Source: a virus. From it: 27,545 nt of DNA. Both the position numbers and the translations under genes were made by a program. The notes below the pieces were generated by a model. The model was given only the letters and a program-made list of their open reading frames with translations, did not search any database and was not told the origin of the DNA. Location: IMG/VR virus record IMGVR_UViG_3300042534_000281, positions 1-27,545 of that record. One strand, written 5' to 3'. Positions 20,130-27,522 of the stretch are shown here, in pieces. Position 1 is the first letter of the stretch. Each line of letters starts with the position of its first letter.

Positions 20130-20498
20130 ATGCCACGTACTACACAAGATTACCAGGATATGTACAGCGACTTCTACAAGGATGCAATGGGCTTCCGTCC
20201 ACGCTTCGACACCGATGACTGGACACTCGAGTCGTGGGAGTCAGAATTTGATTACCTTCGTCGTGTGTGCGAGGAGAATGAAGGGCAGGAGCGTACATTA
20301 CAGGCTGCTGCCATTGAGACTATCGAAGCCCGTATTGCTAACCTGATCAGCATTGGTGCTGACGATCGTGCTACTGCTATTAAATGGCTCATGGATGGCG
20401 ACAATGTCGCCGGTGACGAAGGCTTCTTCGAGTACCTAAACGATCTCCCATATGGTTACATCACTGGTACTAAGCCAGGCATGAAGGAGGCAGTATAA
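20130..20498 (+). CDS. Unknown 122-aa acidic protein
   Basis: First gene behind the promoter, with AAAGGG upstream of ATG. The protein is acidic and helical: YQDMYSDFYKDAMGFRPRF, WTLESWESEFDYLRRVCEENEGQ, IETIEARIANLISIGADDRATAIKWLMDGD, ending in an acidic GDEGFFEYLNDLPYG. The charge and size are reminiscent of host-takeover or DNA-mimic proteins, but no family is recognised. Overlaps the next gene as TAATG. Confidence 0.8.
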   Translation: MPRTTQDYQDMYSDFYKDAMGFRPRFDTDDWTLESWESEFDYLRRVCEENEGQERTLQAAAIETIEARIANLISIGADDRATAIKWLMDGDNVAGDEGFFEYLNDLPYGYITGTKPGMKEAV

Positions 20499-20668
20499 TG
20501 AAAAACCAATACAAACGTCCGACGGTTGTTGAAGAGCGAGTTCGCATTAGCGGCAGTCTGGCACAAGCAAAGGCCGAGATTCAACAGCTTATTAGTAAGT
20601 ACGGCCCAGACGCGCAGATTACATTGCAGAATGGGCAATTGGTTGTATCTAAAGAAACAGAAATCTAA
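20498..20668 (+). CDS. Unknown 56-aa protein
   Basis: TAATG overlap, with GAAGGAGG nine bases upstream, makes this a confident small gene. The peptide has a basic N-terminus (MKNQYKRPTVVEERVRISG), a helix (AQAKAEIQQLISKYG) and a final strand (ITLQNGQLVVSKETEI). No function is recognised. Confidence 0.75.
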   Translation: MKNQYKRPTVVEERVRISGSLAQAKAEIQQLISKYGPDAQITLQNGQLVVSKETEI

Positions 20669-20682
20669 CGGGACGGGATAAT

Positions 20683-21345
20683 ATGCTTTCAAAATTTTCA
20701 TACGAAGATTTACTAAAATTGTGCTCGGGGGTAATAGTACACCAAAAAGTTCAGACTGGCACCATGCGCCACGGTGTTGACAGAAAGTACATCGAGATTG
20801 AACCGGCCCCAGGACCTATTCTACCGCCGGACCGCGAATTCTTTATCGAGATTAGAAGCACCGCAACTAAAGGAACAATCGGCCGCTTAGTTGGCATTGA
20901 CCCGATGATCTTCGATACCAAAGACTACAAAAAGATTTCAACGTACTCTGGTTCGTATGTGTACGAAGTTGATGGTCGACCATCAAAAGGTCGAATTCAA
21001 ATTCAAAATGCAACTATCCTAGTAAATCATACGGGTAAGACAAAGTACATTCGTGCTGTTAAACCTCCCGCAGAAAAACCAAAAATTCCGGCTCCTGTTA
21101 ACAAGTTCAAGCAAGAACTTAAAGTTGGTGATTGGATAATTGGAGTTCAACCTGGTAAGGTACTAGGAATTGGACGAGTTACTCGATGGACTGCTCACAC
21201 TATTTGGGCAACCAGATGCGAAGATCTTAAAGACAAAACCTCCGAGATTAAATTCGATACAATTAAAGAAACATTTTTACTACCAAATGAAGACCATTTA
21301 CAATTGCTAACAATGGCAACACTCAAAGGGTGGAAAGGCCGCTAG
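20683..21345 (+). CDS. Unknown 220-aa two-domain beta-rich protein
   Basis: The N-terminal half (about 1-130) is strand-rich with repeated YIEIE and FFIEIRSTATKGTIGRLVG blocks. A Pro/Lys linker (VKPPAEKPKIPAPVNKFK) leads to a second domain (about 145-220) that opens LKVGDWIIGVQPGKVLGIGRVTRWTAHTIWATRCE, which looks like an SH3/KOW-type barrel. No enzyme motif is visible. It has a weak GGACGGGA ribosome binding site. Confidence 0.75.
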   Translation: MLSKFSYEDLLKLCSGVIVHQKVQTGTMRHGVDRKYIEIEPAPGPILPPDREFFIEIRSTATKGTIGRLVGIDPMIFDTKDYKKISTYSGSYVYEVDGRPSKGRIQIQNATILVNHTGKTKYIRAVKPPAEKPKIPAPVNKFKQELKVGDWIIGVQPGKVLGIGRVTRWTAHTIWATRCEDLKDKTSEIKFDTIKETFLLPNEDHLQLLTMATLKGWKGR

Positions 21346-21354
21346 CCAAATTGG

Positions 21355-21404
21355 TTGGCAAATGTGTATTAGTAAAGTATAATATGCTAAATAAACTTTA
21401 CTAA
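21355..21404 (+). promoter_or_regulatory. Sigma-70 promoter with an operator-like inverted repeat
   Basis: TTGGCA (21355-21360), a 17-bp spacer and TATAAT (21378-21383). A perfect 9-bp inverted repeat, TTAGTAAAG (21369-21377) and CTTTACTAA (21396-21404), brackets the -10. A late-type GCTAAATA (21386-21393) lies inside it, with a predicted start near 21399. Confidence 0.7.
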
Positions 21405-21416
21405 TGAGGAAATAAT

Positions 21417-21686
21417 ATGTTTAATTGCACAAATATTAACAAATTCGATTGCGTAATTGATGTACGTACACCAATTGAATTCGCACAAGGTTCAGTCAAG
21501 GGAGCGATTAATGTTCCGCTTAATCAACTACATGAACACATTCCAAACCTATCAAAAGATGAAAGCATTGGAGTTTTCTGCCGCAGTGGCGCACGTTCAT
21601 ATTATGCCGAAATGGCCTTAAGGCAGCACGGATTCGACGCTACTAATATAGGCGGTATTATACAATACGCAGGTTGTATTCAGTAA
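21417..21686 (+). CDS. Rhodanese-like domain protein
   Basis: The 89-aa single-domain rhodanese has DVRTPIEFAQGSVKGAINVPL (the CH2-type entry motif) and the active-site loop FCRSGARS with Cys55 as the persulfide-carrying residue. It compares well with short GlpE/PspE-type sulfurtransferases. In the phage it could move sulfur to tRNA thiolation or iron-sulfur repair; the radical SAM protein in this window needs a cluster, but a link is speculative. GAGGAAATA precedes the ATG. Confidence 0.9.
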   Translation: MFNCTNINKFDCVIDVRTPIEFAQGSVKGAINVPLNQLHEHIPNLSKDESIGVFCRSGARSYYAEMALRQHGFDATNIGGIIQYAGCIQ

Positions 21687-21754
21687 CCAGAACGCTCGCA
21701 CGAGCACCCTTTTAATGTTATACTAGTTTCAATTTAACAACAAAGGACAACACA

Positions 21755-22231
21755 ATGGGACTCGAAATTGAACGCAAGTTTCTCATAGCAAATGACAAGT
21801 GGCATCAGACTGTTGATCGCTCAGTTACTATCCGCCAGGGATATTTCGAAACATCCAGAGCAGCAACAATCCGAATACGCACTTACGATGATGATGCCTG
21901 CATTACTATCAAGAGTCCTGCTAAAGAAGATGGAATTACTCGCGACGAGTACGAATACCCAATTCCAATTAGTGAAGCAAATCACATGCTCGACAGTCTT
22001 TGCCAGCAACCTATCATTGAAAAGATTCGTAGCTACGTTACAGTAGATGGACACTTGTGGGAGATTGACGAGTTCAAGGGAGACAATGCAGGATTAGTTA
22101 TTGCCGAAATTGAATTGCACGATGCAGCTGAACGATTCGAAAAACCTGATTGGTTGGGCGTTGAAGTAACACACGATGAGCGTTACATTAACGCATGTCT
22201 AATTAAAAATCCTTACAAGGAGTGGAGGTAA
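21755..22231 (+). CDS. CYTH-domain (triphosphate tunnel) protein
   Basis: The 158-aa protein starts MGLEIERKFLI, the ExExK motif of CYTH enzymes, and continues with IRIRTYDDDACITIKSP, EYEYPIP, KIRSYVTVDGHLWEIDEFKGDNAGLVIAEIEL. These alternating charged strands form the triphosphate tunnel. Known activities are inorganic triphosphatase, thiamine triphosphatase and class IV adenylyl cyclase; for short bacterial members triphosphatase is most common. Substrate here is unknown; turnover of an immune or alarmone triphosphate would be one possibility. AAAGGA site upstream; TAATG with the next small frame. Confidence 0.85.
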   Translation: MGLEIERKFLIANDKWHQTVDRSVTIRQGYFETSRAATIRIRTYDDDACITIKSPAKEDGITRDEYEYPIPISEANHMLDSLCQQPIIEKIRSYVTVDGHLWEIDEFKGDNAGLVIAEIELHDAAERFEKPDWLGVEVTHDERYINACLIKNPYKEWR

Positions 22232-22299
22232 TGGGAATACAGGTAGGTTTAGATTTAGACGATATTGATGGGTACAAATGCAGCAAAGGAATGAAATGA
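22231..22299 (+). CDS. Very small ORF (22 aa) between CYTH and the next gene
   Basis: Starts at TAATG with GGAGG upstream and ends by ATGA overlap with the next gene. The peptide MGIQVGLDLDDIDGYKCSKGMK has no recognisable features. The translational coupling on both sides is the only support; it may be a leader that couples the two genes. Confidence 0.45.
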   Translation: MGIQVGLDLDDIDGYKCSKGMK

Positions 22300-22703
22300 A
22301 ACAATTTAAACAAACAGATTACCCAAGCGAAGCAGCAATGTATTTTGCCAAAGCCGAGTACTTCAAAGAAATGGCAACCAAGTCAAAGGCGCGTGAGCGT
22401 GACCTCTTAGAGGCACTTGCGTTTTATGCGCATCCTGAAACTTACGCAGGAGTTAATTTTGAAATATCAAAAGATTGGGATGCTGAGCCAGACTTCATCA
22501 ATGACTTCCATCAAACGGATAATGGCATGGCACCTGGCAAAATGGCGCACGATACTATCATTGCTAATCCTAATATCCGTCTCTGGGCCGCACAACAAGA
22601 TGTTATCGGCGCATCAATTGAATGGTACCAAGAAGATGGAGCGAAAGAAGAGATGAACTACGTAATTGAATCGCTAATTGAGGTAATGAAAGACGATGAA
22701 TGA
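22296..22703 (+). CDS. Unknown 135-aa acidic protein
   Basis: The ATG at 22296 is preferred over ATG 22278 because AAAGGA sits at the right distance and it overlaps the small frame before it. The protein is helical and acidic: KQTDYPSEAAMYFAKAEYFKEMATKSKARERDLLEALAFYA, then an Asp/Met-rich middle and a C-terminal helix EEMNYVIESLIEVMKDDE. No known motif. Overlaps the membrane protein gene by 8 bp. Confidence 0.75.
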   Translation: MKQFKQTDYPSEAAMYFAKAEYFKEMATKSKARERDLLEALAFYAHPETYAGVNFEISKDWDAEPDFINDFHQTDNGMAPGKMAHDTIIANPNIRLWAAQQDVIGASIEWYQEDGAKEEMNYVIESLIEVMKDDE

Positions 22704-22878
22704 TCCAATGTTATCTGTAATGCTCGCCAGCTTTGTTGCCGGTGTTTGGATAGTTAAGGGTACCTGGGACTTCTTCAAGAGTAAACAACGATGGGAACGT
22801 ATATTCGGCGGAGTGTTTGCAGGTGTAGGTGTAGGTCTTTTGGCTTCATTGTATATTATTTACGGCATAATTGCTTGA
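22696..22878 (+). CDS. 60-aa protein with two transmembrane helices
   Basis: Hydrophobic helices at about 5-22 (MLSVMLASFVAGVWIVKG) and 38-60 (IFGGVFAGVGVGLLASLYII), joined by a basic loop (FFKSKQRWER), give a hairpin in the inner membrane with both ends outside or both inside. Possible holin-like or superinfection-exclusion protein; there is no direct evidence. It ends just before the promoter of the NAD gene. Confidence 0.7.
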   Translation: MNDPMLSVMLASFVAGVWIVKGTWDFFKSKQRWERIFGGVFAGVGVGLLASLYIIYGIIA

Positions 22879-22903
22879 CAAAACATTTAATTTAGTGTAT
22901 CGT
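22875..22903 (+). promoter_or_regulatory. Sigma-70 promoter of the NMN adenylyltransferase/Nudix gene
   Basis: TTGACA (22875-22880), a 17-bp spacer and TATCGT (22898-22903). A near-palindrome TAGTGTA-TCG-TATACTA overlaps the -10 and may be an operator; a late-type ACTAAATA follows. Confidence 0.65.
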
Positions 22904-22915
22904 ATACTAAATACT

Positions 22916-22972
22916 TAAACTGTCAGAGGGGCTCTACAGTTTACTACAGCACATATATAGGGAGACTATATC
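22916..22972 (+). promoter_or_regulatory. Structured leader of the NadM/Nudix gene, copy 1
   Basis: Outer stem AAACTGT/ACAGTTT, inner AGA/TCT and a G-rich loop GGGGC; then, after an A/C-rich spacer, a second hairpin ATATAG-GGAGA-CTATAT with the ribosome binding site in its loop. The last 27 nt before and across the ATG are identical to the nadV leader. Candidate riboswitch or coordinated translational control element. Confidence 0.6.
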
Positions 22973-24052
22973 ATGAATAAACAATACGACCTCGTCGTTT
23001 TCATCGGAAGGTTCCAACCTTTCCACAATGCACACAAACAAATACTCAAACAGGCACGAGAATTGTCTGACAATGTTCTGGTCCTAATAGGGTCGATGAA
23101 CAGTCCGCGCACAATTAAGAATCCCTGGACATACGAAGAACGAAAGTTCATGATTATGACCAGCGCGTATGATGATTATGTGCCTTACGTCGGAGGCATC
23201 AAAGATCACACATACGATGACAACGCCTGGATCACCGAGGTCGGTGAGACCGTTGCTACTTTTATTGATGGAACTGCCATCAAAAAGATTGCAGTTATCG
23301 GTCACGATAAAGATCACTCCTCATTCTATCTGAACTATTTCCCACAGTGGGATTTTATTCCAGTGCCATCATATCCCGAACACAGCGTTAGCATTGACGC
23401 AACTAAGATTCGTAGACTAATGTTCGAGAACGACATTGAGTTTATTAAAGGGGTTGTTCCTCCAGAAGTTTTCGAACAGTTTGTAGATAAAAATCAATAC
23501 GCCGATCCGTTTCTATACTCAGAAAATTTTGCACTGTTACAAAAAGAATGGGACTTTATTAAGGCTTACAAAGACTCGTGGGCAGGTGCTCCATACGAAC
23601 CAACATTTGTTACTGTAGATGGGGTTGTTATACAGTCCGGTCACATCCTCCTTATTCAACGAGGTGAATTCCCAGGTAACGGCTTATGGGCAATGCCTGG
23701 AGGGTTTGTTAATCCCAAAGAACGTGTACGAACAGCAGTAACACGCGAGCTCCGCGAAGAGACTGGACTTAAACTTCCTGTTAAAGTCTTAGACCGTGCC
23801 ATTGATGCTTACGAAATGTTTGATGACCCAGGTCGCAGTACACGCGGACGCACCATCACGCACACTTACAGAATTACACTTGACCCTACGCAGAAGCTGC
23901 CTAAAGTAAAAGGCATGGATGATGCTAAGGATGCAGAGTGGGTGCCACTTAGTAAAATTGCAGACATGGAAAATGTAATGTACGAGGATCATTATTATAT
24001 TATTCGTCACATGCTGGCACTACCTGCAACGGCGGTTAGAGGAGGTATCTAA
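22973..24052 (+). CDS. nadM: Bifunctional NMN adenylyltransferase / Nudix hydrolase
   Basis: This 359-aa fusion has an N-terminal NMNAT domain with GRFQPFHNAH (residues 12-21, the (H/N)xGH nucleotidyltransferase motif) and SIDATKIRR (140-148, the ISSTxxR equivalent). It makes NAD+ from NMN and ATP. The C-terminal Nudix domain (about 210-350) holds a full Nudix box GFVNPKERVRTAVTRELREE followed by TGL, and probably hydrolyses ADP-ribose or a related nucleotide. Same layout as phage KVP40 NatV. With NadV it forms a two-step NAD+ salvage route. Confidence 0.93.
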   Translation: MNKQYDLVVFIGRFQPFHNAHKQILKQARELSDNVLVLIGSMNSPRTIKNPWTYEERKFMIMTSAYDDYVPYVGGIKDHTYDDNAWITEVGETVATFIDGTAIKKIAVIGHDKDHSSFYLNYFPQWDFIPVPSYPEHSVSIDATKIRRLMFENDIEFIKGVVPPEVFEQFVDKNQYADPFLYSENFALLQKEWDFIKAYKDSWAGAPYEPTFVTVDGVVIQSGHILLIQRGEFPGNGLWAMPGGFVNPKERVRTAVTRELREETGLKLPVKVLDRAIDAYEMFDDPGRSTRGRTITHTYRITLDPTQKLPKVKGMDDAKDAEWVPLSKIADMENVMYEDHYYIIRHMLALPATAVRGGI

Positions 24053-24053
24053 T

Positions 24054-24350
24054 ATGACTGAAGAGATTACATTATTTGATATTATTAGAATCTCGAGCTA
24101 CTCGTCGGACGAAAAGATCGGGTTGCTTGATGATAGTCGATGGCACAACATATTAGCGACCGACGACAGTATGTCAGTAAGACTGCGGGCAAAACGCGCA
24201 CGTAAAAATCTATATACCGTTGATGAAGCTAACAAACGTAAACTTGAAGAAACTCAACAAGGTATGATGCTAGAGAAAGAAGCACAGTCCGATGATTTCT
24301 CTACTAGGGTACGAGCGAAAGCTCGCATTAGAAGATTAAAGGGGGAGTGA
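24054..24350 (+). CDS. Unknown 98-aa charged protein
   Basis: Starts one base after the NadM stop with AGAGGAGG upstream. Strongly charged and helical: SSDEKIGLLDDSRWHNILATDD, SVRLRAKRARKNLYTVDEANKRKLEETQQG, FSTRVRAKARIRRLKGE. Two SxRxRAKxR repeats (SVRLRAKRAR and STRVRAKARI) suggest an internal duplication. Sits inside the NAD cluster but has no NAD-related motif. Confidence 0.75.
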   Translation: MTEEITLFDIIRISSYSSDEKIGLLDDSRWHNILATDDSMSVRLRAKRARKNLYTVDEANKRKLEETQQGMMLEKEAQSDDFSTRVRAKARIRRLKGE

Positions 24351-24351
24351 G

Positions 24352-24732
24352 ATGGATAGGCGGCAAGTAGAGCAAGATATATTCTTAGGAACGTACAGCG
24401 GACGTGAACTGCTAAAGAAGCATAATATGGACGAGACCGGAATATGGGAAGTACGTGGAGAAGATCCAAACTGCGACATGGGTGGCAGCCATCACCAACC
24501 GTACCTTGGCACTTACGAAGGAACACTTCGTGACGTAGCAGAAGCAGCAGTTGAAATGAGCGGATTCTGGCAATGGGGTGGCGGTGGATCTATTAAGAAA
24601 CTTAAGATTCAAAAGCCAACACGTATAGCCGAAGCAGAGAAGCTTGCTATTTTGGGCAAATTGAACCAGCGAGAGCGGGTTTTATTGGATTTAGAAGACG
24701 AATATCAAGTATTAATCGCAAATAGTGATTGA
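24352..24732 (+). CDS. Unknown 126-aa protein with Gly/Trp-rich core
   Basis: The product has an N-terminal helix (RRQVEQDIFLGTYSGRELLKKHNM), a core WEVRGEDPNCDMGGSHHQPYLGTYEGTLRDVAEAAVEMSGFWQWGGGG, and a helical tail (ERVLLDLEDEYQVLI). The middle resembles DUF-type phage proteins of the form W-x-V-x-GED-x4-G...LGxYEGxLxDV, which I associate with T4-like phages; function unknown. It is the last gene before the nadV promoter, inside the NAD cluster. Confidence 0.75.
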   Translation: MDRRQVEQDIFLGTYSGRELLKKHNMDETGIWEVRGEDPNCDMGGSHHQPYLGTYEGTLRDVAEAAVEMSGFWQWGGGGSIKKLKIQKPTRIAEAEKLAILGKLNQRERVLLDLEDEYQVLIANSD

Positions 24733-24756
24733 CAATTGATCTACTTGTGTTATAAT
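24729..24756 (+). promoter_or_regulatory. Sigma-70 promoter of nadV
   Basis: TTGACA (24729-24734), a 16-bp spacer and TATAAT (24751-24756), overlapping the stop of the previous gene. Confidence 0.85.
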
Positions 24757-24771
24757 TAGCATAAGTATTAC

Positions 24772-24828
24772 ATATGGACAGGGGGTCTGTTCCATATTTT
24801 ACAACAACATATATAGGGAGACTATATC
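24772..24828 (+). promoter_or_regulatory. Structured leader of nadV, copy 2
   Basis: Outer stem ATATGGA/TCCATAT, inner CAG/CTG with a bulged T, loop GGGGT, then the ATATAG-GGAGA-CTATAT hairpin. The outer stem bases differ from copy 1 but remain paired, a compensatory pattern that supports a real structure. Confidence 0.6.
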
Positions 24829-26220
24829 ATGAACTACAATAACGCAAACTTCATACTGATGGCCGACAGTTACAAATACAGCCACGCACCACAGATTCCA
24901 GCAGGAACTGAATACACCACAGCATATTTCGAATCACGTGGATCGGACGATCCTGATTTTACTGATACAGTAAACTTCGGAATGCAGATGATGCTGATGA
25001 AATACTTCCTTACTCCAATTACAATGGATGACGTGGAAGAAGCAAAAGCAATTATCGAAGCTCACGGCGAACCATTTAACTACGAGGGCTGGAAAATTAT
25101 TGCTACCGAGCTTGGTGGCAAGCTTCCAATTTCAATCGAAGCAGTAGCAGAAGGAACTGTTATTCCACTTCGCAATGTACTATATCAAGTTACCAACACT
25201 GATCCACGCTTCCCTTGGATGCCTGCATTCGTTGAGACAATTATGGTACGTGATGGCGGTTGGTACCCAACTACAGTAGCAACTCTTAGCTACACTATTA
25301 AAAAGTTCATGAAGGAAACTTATGATCGTACCGGCTCAGTGCAAGGTCTGGACTTTAAACTTCACGACTTCGGTTACAGAGGCGTAAGCTCAAACGAGTC
25401 AGCTGAGATGGGTGGCATTGCACACCTTGTTAACTTCATGGGCACTGACACAGTTGGCGCTCTTATTGCAGGTCGCAGATACTACAATGAACCTATTGCT
25501 GGTTTCAGTATTCCAGCAGCAGAACACAGCACCATCACAAGCTGGGGTGAAGAGAATGAAGTCGAAGCATATCGCAATATGCTTAAACAGTTCGGCGGCA
25601 AAGGCAAGATGCTTGCTGTTGTATCAGACAGTTATGATATGATGAATGCGGCTGGTGAAATTTGGGGTAATGAGCTAAAACAGGAAGTTATTGATAGCGG
25701 TGCTACCGTTGTGGTTCGTCCAGACAGCGGCGATCCTACACAGGTCCCGATTGATGTAATTGAGATTCTTATGCAGAAGTATGGTTACACTACAAACGAA
25801 CTTGGCTTCCGTACACTTCCTGGTTGCATCCGTGTTATCCAAGGCGACGGTATTACTAAAGATAGCATCAAAATTATTCTTGCCAATCTTGAAGCTAACA
25901 AGATGACACTCGATAACCTGGCATTTGGCATGGGGGGCGGCCTGCTCCAACAAGTTAATCGTGATACTCTTAAGTTTGCCCAAAAGGCTAACAGTAACAC
26001 AGTTAACGGAGTTAAGAAGGATCTTTACAAGCGTCCAAAAACAGACGATGGTAAAGCATCTAAAGCGGGTGAGCAAGCTCTTATTATCGAAGATGGACAA
26101 TACAAAACCATCCGAAAAGACGAACTTAACGGACGAGAGAACCAACTTAGAGAAGTTTACCGAAATGGTGAGCTCCTTATTAAGGACGATTTTGCTACAA
26201 TCCGAGCTCGCGCAGCTTAA
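24829..26220 (+). CDS. nadV: Nicotinamide phosphoribosyltransferase
   Basis: This 463-aa protein is full length for the NAMPT/NadV family and carries its signatures: FGYRGVSSNESAEMGG, FMGTDTVGAL (Asp207, substrate pocket), IPAAEHSTITSWG with the catalytic His233, VVVRPDSGDP (Arg297, Asp299) and IQGDGI then FGMGGGLLQQ. It makes NMN from nicotinamide and PRPP. With the upstream NadM it rebuilds NAD+, as in KVP40-like phages and in the NARP2 pathway that counters NAD+-depleting defences. Own promoter and a leader shared with nadM indicate co-regulation. Confidence 0.95.
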   Translation: MNYNNANFILMADSYKYSHAPQIPAGTEYTTAYFESRGSDDPDFTDTVNFGMQMMLMKYFLTPITMDDVEEAKAIIEAHGEPFNYEGWKIIATELGGKLPISIEAVAEGTVIPLRNVLYQVTNTDPRFPWMPAFVETIMVRDGGWYPTTVATLSYTIKKFMKETYDRTGSVQGLDFKLHDFGYRGVSSNESAEMGGIAHLVNFMGTDTVGALIAGRRYYNEPIAGFSIPAAEHSTITSWGEENEVEAYRNMLKQFGGKGKMLAVVSDSYDMMNAAGEIWGNELKQEVIDSGATVVVRPDSGDPTQVPIDVIEILMQKYGYTTNELGFRTLPGCIRVIQGDGITKDSIKIILANLEANKMTLDNLAFGMGGGLLQQVNRDTLKFAQKANSNTVNGVKKDLYKRPKTDDGKASKAGEQALIIEDGQYKTIRKDELNGRENQLREVYRNGELLIKDDFATIRARAA

Positions 26221-26229
26221 CCAAAACCA

Positions 26230-26258
26230 TTGATAATCCTGGCTAGTACTGTTATAAT
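26230..26258 (+). promoter_or_regulatory. Sigma-70 promoter after nadV
   Basis: TTGATA (26230-26235), a 17-bp spacer and TATAAT (26253-26258), 35 bp before the ATG at 26293. Confidence 0.8.
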
Positions 26259-26292
26259 AACTTTATTAGTCAGTGATTTTACGGAGTACCAG

Positions 26293-26820
26293 ATGGAACG
26301 ATTAAAAACTATTTCGCGCGGTACCAAAAGCAAAGCATACAATTTCATTAAATCATTGTTAGCTGATGGAGCCGATGGCACCGACGTTCACAATCTAGTC
26401 ACGGCCATCTCCGACAATATCAGCGCAGATATTGGTGGTACTATTCTTATTGATCTTATTAAGAATGCAGACGACGTTCACGCTGAGGTGACACACCACA
26501 GTACTTGGTTTGGTCCTGTTAAATTTAATTACTTCTATTGGATTGTTGGAGACTGGGCTGACTACTGTGCCAATACCGACCTGCGCGGATCATTCAGATT
26601 CGGCTCAATGGCAGACTGGAAAAAATGGAACAAGCAGCTAGACAAACCACTCAGCACTGCGGAGCTCGAAAAAGTAAGTCAAGGTGCAGCAGAACAGCTC
26701 TGTGTTTTTGAATGGTGGTCAGACGCGCTAATGGCTAAAGACGCAACTGATGCCATTGACAGACTGTATAAAAATGTAACCGCCAGCATTAAAGAAGAAA
26801 AAAAGAAGGCTAAAAAGTAA
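26293..26820 (+). CDS. Unknown 175-aa protein
   Basis: The ATG at 26293 (MERLKTISRGTKSKAYNF) is preceded by GGAG at seven bases; the longer in-frame TTG start at 26230 falls in the -35 box and is rejected. The protein is helical with a Trp/Tyr-rich middle (STWFGPVKFNYFYWIVGDWADYC), a DLRGSFRFGSMADWKKWNKQLDKPLS segment and a Lys-rich tail ending EEKKKAKK. No catalytic motif is recognised. TAATG overlap with the next gene. Confidence 0.8.
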   Translation: MERLKTISRGTKSKAYNFIKSLLADGADGTDVHNLVTAISDNISADIGGTILIDLIKNADDVHAEVTHHSTWFGPVKFNYFYWIVGDWADYCANTDLRGSFRFGSMADWKKWNKQLDKPLSTAELEKVSQGAAEQLCVFEWWSDALMAKDATDAIDRLYKNVTASIKEEKKKAKK

Positions 26821-27005
26821 TGTCACTGAAAGAAGAAAAAGTTAAAGCAACGCTAACCGAGCTGTTAAATGAATGTCTAGCGGGGCAGTATCAGGATAAT
26901 AGCTTTACTGTTACAAACGTCGATTTGGATAACATGAAGTTTTCGGTAGATTTTGATATTGTTGAAGTTCCGGAAGATGACTACATCGGGTTTCAAGGTT
27001 ATTAA
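26820..27005 (+). CDS. Unknown 61-aa acidic protein
   Basis: Begins by TAATG overlap and ends by TAATG with the next gene. An N-terminal helix (LKEEKVKATLTELLNECLAG) is followed by strands (SFTVTNVDLDNMKFSVDFDIVEVPEDDYIGFQG), suggesting a small alpha/beta fold. No known family. Confidence 0.75.
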   Translation: MSLKEEKVKATLTELLNECLAGQYQDNSFTVTNVDLDNMKFSVDFDIVEVPEDDYIGFQGY

Positions 27006-27391
27006 TGTCTAGAAGAAAGAAGCCTGTTAATAAAGGAATCCGGTACGAGCGCACCAAGTGCGTAACTCCTCCTGGTTGGACTCACTCCCTGAACAAAGAA
27101 AAGATCTTTGCTGATAGGTGGGAAGAAGAAAACGAAGAAAGGGCTTGGTTAAACCACGGCAACGGAATTCTTCAAGATCTATTTATTGATAACCACGGCA
27201 ATTGGGTACACGAAATTACAGACCAAGAACGGGTTGTTGCTGCTACTGTTGTTCAGTGGTTAGGTACTAACTGTGGATGGGCTTGGTTAGAAGAAACATT
27301 AAAGCAATGTGAATACAAACTAGAACCTATTGAGAAATGCAACGAATGCGAAATGCGGACGTACAGAAAACTCTGTCAGACATCGAATTAG
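27005..27391 (+). CDS. Unknown 128-aa protein with C-terminal Cys motif
   Basis: A basic start (MSRRKKPVNKGIRYERTKCVTPPGW) is followed by a Trp-rich acidic middle containing QWLGTNCGWAWLEETLKQC and a final KCNECEMRTYRKLC. The middle resembles a V-x-WLGTNxG-x2-(F/W)L block that I recall from other phage small proteins, with no assigned function. The C-terminal CxxC plus Cys may bind zinc. Confidence 0.75.
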   Translation: MSRRKKPVNKGIRYERTKCVTPPGWTHSLNKEKIFADRWEEENEERAWLNHGNGILQDLFIDNHGNWVHEITDQERVVAATVVQWLGTNCGWAWLEETLKQCEYKLEPIEKCNECEMRTYRKLCQTSN

Positions 27392-27522
27392 TACTGTGTA
27401 TCAAGTACGGTAGTATGCACGATGCGTACATCGCCTGGGATTTTAATTACATGAAGTACAAATTCACCAGAGAGGAAGACGGTGTGATTGCCGATTACTA
27501 CGCGAAGCGAGTTGAAAAATGA
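27337..27522 (+). CDS. Possible 61-aa protein overlapping its neighbour
   Basis: The frame starts at ATG 27337 or 27346, 45-55 bp inside the previous gene, and ends in TGA overlapping the start of the next frame. The product has LSDIELVLCIKYGSMHDAYIAWDFNYMKYKF and an acidic/aromatic end. The long overlap lowers confidence, but the stretch after 27391 has no other gene. Confidence 0.5.
   Translation: MQRMRNADVQKTLSDIELVLCIKYGSMHDAYIAWDFNYMKYKFTREEDGVIADYYAKRVEK

Noticed and set aside
25675-26145. 156-aa - strand frame inside nadV
   Set aside because: Lies entirely opposite conserved NadV motifs; an antisense shadow.
26230-26292. Extended TTG start for the 26293 gene, giving a hydrophobic N-terminus
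   Set aside because: The extension covers the -35 and -10 boxes; ATG 26293 has a good GGAG site.
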